Source: UBA5499 sp002426275 (lineage in GTDB: Bacteria > Bacillota > DTU084). Taken from it: a DNA stretch of 18,357 bases. The position numbers and the translations under genes were made by a program. The notes beneath the pieces are model-generated. The model did not search any database. It saw nothing but the letters and a program-made list of their open reading frames with translations, and was not told the DNA's origin. The stretch is from NCBI GenBank assembly GCA_937888735.1, contig CALASN010000029.1, positions 1 to 18,357 of the forward strand, given 5' to 3'. This document shows, piece after piece, positions 1 to 7,134 of the stretch. Within the stretch, counting starts at the first letter, position 1; every line of letters begins with the position of its first letter.

Positions 1-1
1 A

Positions 2-316
2 AAAACCCTGCCGTTGCAATATTTGCGGGCATGGTTGGAGATCATGCTGCCCATGGTGAAACCTATCATCGCCACAGTAAGCATCTTTCAATTCATGAGC
101 TCTTGGAACGATTTTTTCACGCCGCTTGTTTTCACTTTAGGCAGACCTGAACTGAGGACTTTAGGCGTTGGCATGTATTCTTTTATTGGCGAACATTCCA
201 CAGACTGGGTGGGGATGGCGGCCGCGGCCAGCATTTCTCTCGTCCCCATCATTATCGTCTACATGTTCCTGCAGCGTTATTTCATTGAGGGCATAGCCGG
301 GGCGGTAAAAGGTTAA
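2..316 (+). CDS. Carbohydrate ABC transporter permease, MalG type (3' part only)
   Basis: This is the C-terminal part of an inner-membrane permease for sugar uptake; the frame is open to the left edge, so the start lies outside the window. Just inside the edge are remains of the cytoplasmic-loop region that contacts the ATPase, with the WLEIMLPMVKP stretch matching the 'W..I.LP..kP' end of the EAA loop. Next come a hydrophobic segment with the family's FxxxWNDFFTPL pattern and a last membrane helix (SISLVPIIIVYMFLQRYF). The protein ends with the usual short tail (EGIAGAVKG). Family membership (binding-protein-dependent permease component, MalG/carbohydrate type) is clear. The substrate cannot be read from this fragment. 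The stop is 16 bases before the solute-binding protein's start, so the two are co-transcribed. No ATPase gene is visible; such importers often share one encoded elsewhere. Confidence 0.9.
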   Translation, partial: KTLPLQYLRAWLEIMLPMVKPIIATVSIFQFMSSWNDFFTPLVFTLGRPELRTLGVGMYSFIGEHSTDWVGMAAAASISLVPIIIVYMFLQRYFIEGIAGAVKG

Positions 317-332
317 AAGGAGGGATTTGGAG

Positions 333-1784
333 ATGACAAAAAAATCATGGTCGGTTTTGGGCATCATCGTCATCATTGTCATCGCGGGTGCGTTTCTGCT
401 GCAGACACGAGAGCCGAAAGCTTCGCGGGCTGCGGGAGGACAGGTGGTGGTGAAGATCTGGGACTGGGGAGTAGCGCAGCAAGATTTCTATGACAAACAA
501 TTTGAGAAGTTCATGGAGGAGAATCCCGATATAAAGATTGAGCATTCGGTAGTCAACGTGGGGCAGTATGATTCCATGCTCCAGCTATCCATGAAGAGCA
601 ATAACGCGCCGGATATTTTCTGGAAGCCTAATGCGTTAAGCGCCCGGGAACTGGTGGAAAAAGGCTGGGCGCAGCCGATTGATGAATTTGTTACTGAAAA
701 ACTAAAAACACTGTATCCCAACGAGACATTCCTTGAAGGCGTATGCGTTTTCGACGGCAAGCTGTATTCTCTGCCGGTGTCAGACACAAGAGCTGGAAGA
801 CTGCGGCCTTTTTATTGGAATAAAAAACTTTTCGCCGAGGCAGGCCTAGACGGGGCGCCAAAGAACTGGAGCCAAATGCGGGAGTATGCCAAAAAGCTCA
901 CATCCAGCGGCGCGGGAAAGTACTACGGTTTCATTCTCGGCGGCAAGAACAGTTTCGTCTGGGGCATGAATGTGGCTGAAACAGCAGCTTTCGCCGGCAA
1001 CTATAGCGGCGAAGAATCCATGAATTATAAAACCGGTAAATATAATTACGACTATCCGGCCAATATAGAGGCCTTCGAGTTGCTACTGACTATGAGCCAG
1101 GATGGCAGCATCTTTCCCGGGGTAATGTCCATTGACGATGAGCAGGCCAGAGCTTATTTTGCAACCAACAAGGCTGCGATGATCATCGGCGGCTCCTGGA
1201 ATGTGACAGGCTGGCAGAAATATCCCAACCTGGATTATGGGGTTGCGGCCATACCTTCTCCGGACGATGGCTTAAAAAGTAAGTTAATCACAGGCTTTCC
1301 CAGTCCTTCCTGGTGGATGAAAAAGGATTCTGCTCACCCCGAAGAAACCTGGAAAGTGTTGGAGTTTTTGGCAAGCCTGGAATTTCATCGCGCCTATAAT
1401 GCCGAAGGAATTGGCTTTTCCATCATAGACGAAGCCAAAGACGCCATCGTTGATCCCCATATGAAAGCCATTGAGCAGATTGCCTCAGAGAAGGTAATCA
1501 TCGGGCCGAGTCCGGTCTTACGTAACCCTGCAGCCGCGCAGCTGAAGAAATACGAAAGCAAGCTTCCCGCTCTGAAAGCAACCTTCCAGGATGTGTTAAT
1601 GGAAGCGTGGTCTAATAATGGAAAAGGGCTGGAAGAAGGACTCCGCCAGGTCACAAAAGCGCGCAATGAGTTGATGACGCGTGCCATTGCTTTAGCACAG
1701 AAGGACGGAGTGAAAATTACGGCTGCCGACTGGGCTTTCCCTGATTTTCAGCCTTTGGCGGATTATAAAATGAAGGCAAAGTAG
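333..1784 (+). CDS. Extracellular sugar-binding protein of an ABC transporter (SBP family 1)
   Basis: This 483-aa protein should capture a sugar or oligosaccharide outside the inner membrane and hand it to the permease encoded just upstream. Residues about 8-23 are a hydrophobic export segment. Mature features typical of family 1 binding proteins are 'VVVKIWDWG' at the first strand, 'FEKFMEENPDIKIE', the 'APDIFW' motif, 'AAMIIGGSWN' and a late 'PEETWKVLEFLASLEFHRAYN' segment. ATG 333 is chosen because AGGAGG at 318-323 lies nine bases before it; the in-frame TTG at 327 would leave only three. There is no lipobox cysteine: after the hydrophobic stretch comes LQTREPKASRAAGG. The protein is therefore either anchored by an uncleaved N-terminal helix or released into the periplasm. 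The exact ligand is unknown; the hydrolase operon downstream suggests plant or microbial polysaccharide fragments (inference). Confidence 0.92.
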   Translation: MTKKSWSVLGIIVIIVIAGAFLLQTREPKASRAAGGQVVVKIWDWGVAQQDFYDKQFEKFMEENPDIKIEHSVVNVGQYDSMLQLSMKSNNAPDIFWKPNALSARELVEKGWAQPIDEFVTEKLKTLYPNETFLEGVCVFDGKLYSLPVSDTRAGRLRPFYWNKKLFAEAGLDGAPKNWSQMREYAKKLTSSGAGKYYGFILGGKNSFVWGMNVAETAAFAGNYSGEESMNYKTGKYNYDYPANIEAFELLLTMSQDGSIFPGVMSIDDEQARAYFATNKAAMIIGGSWNVTGWQKYPNLDYGVAAIPSPDDGLKSKLITGFPSPSWWMKKDSAHPEETWKVLEFLASLEFHRAYNAEGIGFSIIDEAKDAIVDPHMKAIEQIASEKVIIGPSPVLRNPAAAQLKKYESKLPALKATFQDVLMEAWSNNGKGLEEGLRQVTKARNELMTRAIALAQKDGVKITAADWAFPDFQPLADYKMKAK

Positions 1785-1793
1785 CGTGTTCTG

Positions 1794-1833
1794 GGCAGCA
1801 GACGTTTGTTTGTTCACAGCGTTGTCTGCTGCC
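1794..1833 (+). terminator. Hairpin, probable weak intrinsic terminator after the binding-protein gene
   Basis: A perfect 10-bp inverted repeat, GGCAGCAGAC at 1794-1803 and GTCTGCTGCC at 1824-1833, encloses a 20-base loop and begins ten bases after the binding-protein stop codon. A run of five T (1840-1844) follows six bases after the stem, so the U-tract is short and slightly displaced. It probably separates the transporter transcript from the operon at 1955, or reduces readthrough into it. Confidence 0.6.
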
Positions 1834-1954
1834 TGTGGATTTTTCTGCAAAAGCGTTTCTTTAAATAAAGAATTTTCTTTTTGAATAGGCATTTTGGTTT
1901 TTTAGTTCAACCTTGAAGCTCTCAGAAGAATGTTTGACTAAAGAGGTGACTTCA
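1834..1954 (+). promoter_or_regulatory. Probable promoter/operator region of the surface-glycan operon
   Basis: This AT-rich gap lies between the terminator-like hairpin and the first gene of the seven-gene block, so the operon promoter is expected here. I could not identify a convincing -35/-10 pair; TTGAAT at 1881 is a weak -35 candidate without a good partner. At 1846-1860 (TGCAAAAGCGTTTCT) there is a degenerate palindrome around a central GC, of the kind bound by LacI/CcpA-family regulators, but it departs from the cre consensus. A clear ribosome site, AGAGGTGA at 1942-1949, lies five bases before ATG 1955. Confidence 0.35.
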
Positions 1955-4540
1955 ATGAAAAAGATGACGGGATTTTTACTGGCGCTTCTTCTGCTTTTGT
2001 GCTCTTTGCCAATTTTCGCATATACCAATTTTTTGCCCAATCCGTCTTTTGAACAGGAAGGCGGCGACTGGGGCCCTGCAGGAGGGTGGAAACAATGGGC
2101 TAACAGCGGCTCTCTGAGCGATGCCGTCTGGACCTGGGAAGAGGGGAGCCGTCACACAGGCAGCCGTTCCGTCTCAATTAAAAACATTGCGAGTACGGCG
2201 CAGGATGTGGCTGTGATCAGCCCAGTTTTGGGTGCCACCGCTGGCAACTGTTATACGTTCAGCGCCTGGGTGAAGTCGGAGAATATGCAAAGCGGCTCCG
2301 TTTTTGTTATGGCTTCTTTCTTCGATGGCGGTGGCTGGAAATCAACTAAGGGATTTCCGACCACCTTGCCGGTTGGCGGTTCTTGGGTTCAACTCGCCGG
2401 TACTTTTCAGATCCCCCAAGGAATGACGGGCGTGCAAGTGGGAGTGAGGATTCTGCCGCCGGTCAATCCCGAGGCGAAGCTCTTTATTGACGATTTGGCG
2501 TTATATCAGGTCTCCGCCACAAGTTTTATGCTGGAGCAGCCGGAAGGTATGGCGATGATTCCAAGTGAGGAAGCATCTGGCGGTTACTTAGCTTATAGAC
2601 CTCCGACAGATCCTCAGTACGCCTATCTGAATTATCAATTTCCAACCCTTCCAGCGGGAACATATAAGTATAAAATCCGCTATCGAGGAGATCCCATAAA
2701 TAGCGGAGCCCAGAGGATTTATATCGGAGGAAAAGATCAACCAGAGATTTGGTTTCCTACAAAAACGGATGCGGTTTTTTTCTCTACGGAACGTACTTTT
2801 ACATCCGATGGTACAGTTAATTCAATTTTAATAAAAAAATGGAGCGCGCTCGGGACAGGCACCAACCCCATAGACTGGATCTGGATTGGGCCCGAGGGCG
2901 CTATAGCTCCGGAGGGGCAGGTGAGCATTTTAGAGCCGCCCGGGAATCTTACGTCGGAGTATATCGGACCGCATGAAGTCAGCTTAAGTTGGCAGCCTCC
3001 CGCCAGCGAGTCCGGGATTGGGATCTATCAGGTTTACCGCGGCCTTACCCCCGACTTTGCCATCGGCGAGGCCACACATGTTATAGATACCACAGAGACC
3101 GCTTTCAGCGAGCTCATGGATCCAGCTCACCCGGTCTATTATTATAAAATTGTGGCTTGGAACTCGATCTACGGCGGCAAGCGGTCTCCCAGCGCGCAGA
3201 CGAGCGTCAGAAGCGACAATGTGCCGCCCGGCAAGCCCAGCGACTTAAGCGGCAGCGCCGCCACAGCCGGACTTGTGACCTTAAACTGGACTCCTCCGCA
3301 GGAGGCCGGCGACGGAGAAAGAGCCGCTGGCTATAAGGTTTACCGCTCAGAAGTCGCGCCTCAATTCGGGCAGACGCCGCTGGCGCTCATTGATGAGCAG
3401 ACGCCAGGGTTTACAAACGACCCTTTGGTGACGATGCAGTGGAAGGACAAGGGCGTGACTACAGGGACGAATTATTACTACGCGGTAAGCGCGTACGACG
3501 ATGACGGCAACGAAAGCGCTCTGTCCGTCTTGTCAAGCCCGCTGCAGCCCACTGCGGACACTATTCTGCCCAATCCGCCGCATGGTGCCCAGATCGACCC
3601 GGATACGATCCGGGGCGGGGTGATTTTTACCTGGACCACGCCGCAAGCCCACGACCAGGATGACGATTTGGCAGAGAAATTCATCGTTTACCGTTCGTTG
3701 GCTGAAAACCCGTCTCAAAGCTGGCAGCAGGGTGGAGCGCGCTTCGAACTTCCGGAGACTGCGCCCCAGGCAGGCGCGGCGCGCAGATTTGTGGATGTCA
3801 CCGCAATTCCGGGCAGCAGTTATTATTATGCGTTAGTCAGCATTGATAAGGCGGGCAATGAATCGGAGCCTGTATCATGGCAAGAGATTGTTCCCCTGGC
3901 GCCATATACGGCCGAACTGCAGGCGCCCAAAGCTGGGATGGCGGCGGTTGACGGGCCTCCCACGTTCACGTGGACGCAGCCGCAGGCGTATGCGGAAGAT
4001 CAGGTTGAGTCTTATTCCGTGCAGTTGGCTCGGGACGAGAACTTCGTCCAAAACTTTCTGGAGAGCAATCCCACGGCGGAGACAAGTTATCAGCATTCTG
4101 CGACGCTGGCGCCTGGCGTCTGGCATTGGCGAGTGAAGGTAAAATATCAGTCGGGTGTGACGTGCTACAGCGACACGGAATCGTTTCAGAGCGTGCTCAA
4201 CGGCGAGTCAGGACTCAAAGTGGCATTCTTTGAAGTGAGCCCCAGGATTTACAATCCCAGGGCAGGGGAATTGCTTTTCAATTACGTTTTAGCCGAAGAC
4301 AGCTATGTCACGGTCAAGCTTTTCAATATCCACGGCAAGCTGTTGAAAGTTCTTCAGGAACCGCTTTGGCAGAGCGCGCGCGACGGATCTGGAGCACTTG
4401 GGAATCATCTTCTCTATTGGAATGGAAAGACGGCTCAGGGACAGCTGGCGCCGCGGGGAATATATTTGATTCAAGCGGAAATCAAGACGCCCGGGGTCAG
4501 ACCAACAAAAGTAACTAAACGTTTTCAAGTTGTACATTAA
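1955..4540 (+). CDS. Secreted multi-domain CBM / FN3 protein with FlgD-like C-terminal domain
   Basis: This 861-aa exported protein has no visible catalytic domain and is probably a surface glycan-binding or scaffold protein. Order of parts: signal peptide 1-22 (cut after IFA); a CBM4/9-like jelly roll, about 23-185, opening with NPSFEQ and ending with the typical 'FIDDLALY' strand; a second beta module, about 195-320, with a KKWSALGTGTNPIDW signature; three fibronectin type III domains at about 327-425, 422-535 and 537-650, each with a 'W..P....' strand and a 'Y.vYR' strand; a fourth Ig-like domain, about 648-750; and a FlgD/T9SS-CTD-like C-terminal Ig domain, about 755-861 (VTVKLFNIHGKLL, then LLYWNGKTAQGQLAPRGIYLIQAE). 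ATG 1955 is preferred over TTG 1913 because of the signal peptide and the ribosome site five bases upstream. It is first in the operon, and a close paralogue lies at 9584. Function beyond binding or display is inference. Confidence 0.88.
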   Translation: MKKMTGFLLALLLLLCSLPIFAYTNFLPNPSFEQEGGDWGPAGGWKQWANSGSLSDAVWTWEEGSRHTGSRSVSIKNIASTAQDVAVISPVLGATAGNCYTFSAWVKSENMQSGSVFVMASFFDGGGWKSTKGFPTTLPVGGSWVQLAGTFQIPQGMTGVQVGVRILPPVNPEAKLFIDDLALYQVSATSFMLEQPEGMAMIPSEEASGGYLAYRPPTDPQYAYLNYQFPTLPAGTYKYKIRYRGDPINSGAQRIYIGGKDQPEIWFPTKTDAVFFSTERTFTSDGTVNSILIKKWSALGTGTNPIDWIWIGPEGAIAPEGQVSILEPPGNLTSEYIGPHEVSLSWQPPASESGIGIYQVYRGLTPDFAIGEATHVIDTTETAFSELMDPAHPVYYYKIVAWNSIYGGKRSPSAQTSVRSDNVPPGKPSDLSGSAATAGLVTLNWTPPQEAGDGERAAGYKVYRSEVAPQFGQTPLALIDEQTPGFTNDPLVTMQWKDKGVTTGTNYYYAVSAYDDDGNESALSVLSSPLQPTADTILPNPPHGAQIDPDTIRGGVIFTWTTPQAHDQDDDLAEKFIVYRSLAENPSQSWQQGGARFELPETAPQAGAARRFVDVTAIPGSSYYYALVSIDKAGNESEPVSWQEIVPLAPYTAELQAPKAGMAAVDGPPTFTWTQPQAYAEDQVESYSVQLARDENFVQNFLESNPTAETSYQHSATLAPGVWHWRVKVKYQSGVTCYSDTESFQSVLNGESGLKVAFFEVSPRIYNPRAGELLFNYVLAEDSYVTVKLFNIHGKLLKVLQEPLWQSARDGSGALGNHLLYWNGKTAQGQLAPRGIYLIQAEIKTPGVRPTKVTKRFQVVH

Positions 4541-4559
4541 TAATCAGGGGGTGGCATAA

Positions 4560-5378
4560 GTGCTTAAGCGTATTTTATTGGTCCTGACAACATGTGCAAT
4601 CGCAGCTTGTCCTGCGCTGGCTGAATTCGAACCGTGGGAAGCAGGAGCGAGAGGCACGGCCATGGGAGGCGCTATGACGGCGGTGACAGGCGAAGACGCG
4701 CTGCTTTATAATCCCTCAGGTTTGCCGCGTTTTGGCAAAACCACGCTTCTCTTTACCAATACTGATCTCTACGGCCTGGGCATTGAGCATACTTTCCTCG
4801 GCTTAAACACCAATGTCAAGGGAGTCGGTCTTGGCGCCGCTTTCAGCAGATTTCACGATCCGGAACTGGCATACCTGCAGCAGACCCTGCAGGCCTCCGG
4901 AGCGATGAGTTTATCGCCAGCCGTAACCTTTGGCGCTACGTTACGTTACGGTACGTTAAAGTCAGAAGCCGGCGGCGCCAACTCGCTCATCGCGGATTTG
5001 GGCCTCATCTGGCAGCCCGTTTCCTCACTGCAGCTGGGACTGTTGGCCCAGAACGCACTGGCCGCGGTAAACTATGAGCGGGGAGAAGAGACGCCGCCAG
5101 AGCGCGCGCTCAAGGCTGGCGCGGCCATTAACTTGCCTGGGAACGCCATCTTTGCCGTTAATATTCCTGATTTGAAGTTTAATCTTAAAAACTGGCAGTA
5201 TGGGTTTGAGAAATGGTATTCGGATCAATTCGGCGTTCGGCTTGGGCTCAATGACGGCCGGATCACCGCGGGGCTGTCTTTTGTCAGCGGCGCCTGGAAA
5301 ATAGATTACGCCTATTTGCCGCATGAGTTGGGACAAACGCACCGCGTTGCCTTGAAGGCCAGCCTGGGAGGAGATTAG
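4560..5378 (+). CDS. PorV / UPF0164-like outer-membrane beta-barrel protein
   Basis: This 272-aa predicted outer-membrane barrel belongs to the broad PorV/UPF0164 (OMPP1/FadL-related) group. Its signal peptide ends at PALA (residue 21). The mature N terminus carries the family hallmark GARGTAMGGAMTAVTG followed by EDALLYNPSGL (about residues 29-55), as in the 'GArg.gMGgA..A...d..a..yNPAGL' signature. Alternating amphipathic strands follow, and the end has the typical 'YAYLPHELGQTHRVALKASLG' type strand pair. In type IX secretion PorV shuttles cargo with Ig-like C-terminal domains to the surface; other family members have unknown roles. It sits 19 bases after a gene for a protein with such a C-terminal domain. 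GTG 4560 has AGGGGGTGG six bases upstream. A cysteine in the signal region (IAAC, residue 17) could make a lipobox, but cleavage at ALA fits a barrel better. The family call is strong; the cargo-shuttle role is a hypothesis. Confidence 0.82.
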   Translation: MLKRILLVLTTCAIAACPALAEFEPWEAGARGTAMGGAMTAVTGEDALLYNPSGLPRFGKTTLLFTNTDLYGLGIEHTFLGLNTNVKGVGLGAAFSRFHDPELAYLQQTLQASGAMSLSPAVTFGATLRYGTLKSEAGGANSLIADLGLIWQPVSSLQLGLLAQNALAAVNYERGEETPPERALKAGAAINLPGNAIFAVNIPDLKFNLKNWQYGFEKWYSDQFGVRLGLNDGRITAGLSFVSGAWKIDYAYLPHELGQTHRVALKASLGGD

Positions 5379-5380
5379 AA

Positions 5381-7114
5381 ATGAAGACCGCAAAACGGAT
5401 CCTCCTGTGCCTATTCAGTCTTTGGGTTTTGCCCGCCTGCGCCGTAGACCTGAAGTTTGACGGCTCGGTGGGAATGCGCACCAAATATACGCCGGAATAT
5501 GCTTGGCAAGTGGAAAAGAACCTTTATCTCACTAGCAAGATCGACTTTGGCACTAATATTTACGGTACCATCGGCTTTGCCGGCCTTGGCGCCCCGGATG
5601 ATTGGAGGCCTATTTCTGCGGGCAATGATAGTTTAAATCTCACTATCGATCGTGTGTCTCTGTCAACTAAAGCTCCTTTTTTCAAAAAGGGTACGCCGCT
5701 GGTCACCACCATGGGAGATTTGGAGCTGAACTATTCCCCTTACGCGCTGCGGCTCGACGACACGATATATTATGACGGGAAGCGGCTTAATCCCAGGAAA
5801 CGAGGGCTTGCGGTTTCGGATCTGGAGCTGCCCGTCGGCGTTATCGGAGCGCTGAAGAACGCGACCGCCCATCTGGATGCGGCGCTATTTTGGGATCAGG
5901 ATTCTTCCCAGCGGTATTTCGACGATCTTTGCTATGCGGAGCCGACGGCCCAGAAGATCCAAAACAACGGGCTGGTTTATGCCGCGAATCTGCGGGCCGC
6001 ACAAGGAAACACGCAGCTTAAGCTCACAGGGGTCAATTTCGACGGTCAGATCATAAAACCGCTTGCTGACACGGTCAATACGGATACTTATGATTTGAGC
6101 GAGCAAGCTTTGGTTTTAGAGCTGAAGCGAAATTTCTGGAAGGACTTTACTTTCCAGTTCGTGGGGGGCCGCAACTGGCGTCAATATGATTATGTCGCCT
6201 CCAGGGTGAACGGAAGCGTTGTCCAAAGACAAGAGGCGGCTGCGGCACTGACTTCGGAAGGGGATTTGCTAGCCGCGGAGCTTGGCAAGAAAATCGGTCC
6301 CTGGCAATTGGCTGCAGGGTATCATTTTTTGGAGCCGCAGTTTGATCCTCAATATCGGGATCGTACTCCCAGGTATGACGAAGAGGGCAAGAGGATCGCT
6401 TGGAACCCAATCGACGAATTGGGTCTGCCGCCTGGCGTGATTTATGGCAGATACGAAGACTACGCTTCTGAAAACTTCAAACCCCACGGCAAAAAGGGCG
6501 GGTACTTCAAAGCTAAGCTGGACTTTGGAGAAATCAAACTGGAAGGGTTAGTGGACAATTATCGGGAATTGAAGCAGGAAGCCGGTCCCGAGAATTCTTA
6601 TTCAGTATTGCAGAGCAGATTCACAGCTCCTTTTGTATGGAATTCTGTAGCCAAGCTCACATATGAACAAATTATGAAGTGGCAGACGGCTGCGGACGGA
6701 CGAGTCAATGATGTCTCCACAGGCTATGCGGCGTTTGAGGTGACTAAACCTCTATCTGAAGGCCCCAACAGCACCTGGGACTTCATCGGTCTTTACGAGC
6801 ATGGCGATGTTTACGAAAAACCTGTTTCTGTGACGAATAAAGGCGGCTTTTTGGCATATTCGGTCCACAGCGGCAACTGGGCGAGCTTTAAGCTGAAAGT
6901 GGGAGCGTTGGCGGAAACGATAGCCACAATAGACAATGAGCAGAGCACCTTTATTCCTAAGATTTCTCTTTCCTATCGCCTGCCAGTTGGCGTGAGCGTT
7001 TTGGCCAATTGGGCTAGGCCCAATAGAGCTGACACGACCTTATACGATCGCTTTGGAGAAGAATATTTGGGTGAAGATAATGTCTTTGCCTGCGAACTGC
7101 TGTTGGAGTTTTAG
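5381..7114 (+). CDS. Predicted outer-membrane beta-barrel protein (577 aa), C-terminal Phe
   Basis: I recognise no named family, but the sequence reads as an outer-membrane barrel. It has a signal peptide cut after ACA (residue 21), then many short strands of alternating polar and aromatic/aliphatic residues separated by charged loops. The last strand, NVFACELLLEF, ends in Phe exactly at the stop codon, as in BamA-dependent porins. It lacks an N-terminal binding module, unlike its downstream neighbour, with which it shares clear motifs: YSPY near the start of the barrel, 'F.P.YRD.TPR' in the middle, and a matching last hairpin (PN....T.YD...EEY...DN.F). ATG 5381 follows the previous stop by two bases, with GGGAGGAG six bases upstream inside the preceding gene, so translational coupling is likely. 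A pore or anchor for polysaccharide fragments is the simplest role (inference). Confidence 0.8.
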   Translation: MKTAKRILLCLFSLWVLPACAVDLKFDGSVGMRTKYTPEYAWQVEKNLYLTSKIDFGTNIYGTIGFAGLGAPDDWRPISAGNDSLNLTIDRVSLSTKAPFFKKGTPLVTTMGDLELNYSPYALRLDDTIYYDGKRLNPRKRGLAVSDLELPVGVIGALKNATAHLDAALFWDQDSSQRYFDDLCYAEPTAQKIQNNGLVYAANLRAAQGNTQLKLTGVNFDGQIIKPLADTVNTDTYDLSEQALVLELKRNFWKDFTFQFVGGRNWRQYDYVASRVNGSVVQRQEAAAALTSEGDLLAAELGKKIGPWQLAAGYHFLEPQFDPQYRDRTPRYDEEGKRIAWNPIDELGLPPGVIYGRYEDYASENFKPHGKKGGYFKAKLDFGEIKLEGLVDNYRELKQEAGPENSYSVLQSRFTAPFVWNSVAKLTYEQIMKWQTAADGRVNDVSTGYAAFEVTKPLSEGPNSTWDFIGLYEHGDVYEKPVSVTNKGGFLAYSVHSGNWASFKLKVGALAETIATIDNEQSTFIPKISLSYRLPVGVSVLANWARPNRADTTLYDRFGEEYLGEDNVFACELLLEF

Positions 7115-7134
7115 CACGAAAGGTGGTGAAGACT

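Noticed and set aside
4935..4958. Short ACGTT-type repetition
   Set aside because: It is only a few imperfect units, stays in frame and encodes an ordinary barrel strand (ATLRYGTLKS).
5025..5393. Antisense frame of 122 codons opposite the PorV-like gene
   Set aside because: The protein is low-complexity with many Arg/Gln and unlike any family; the plus-strand reading has a signal peptide and a family motif.
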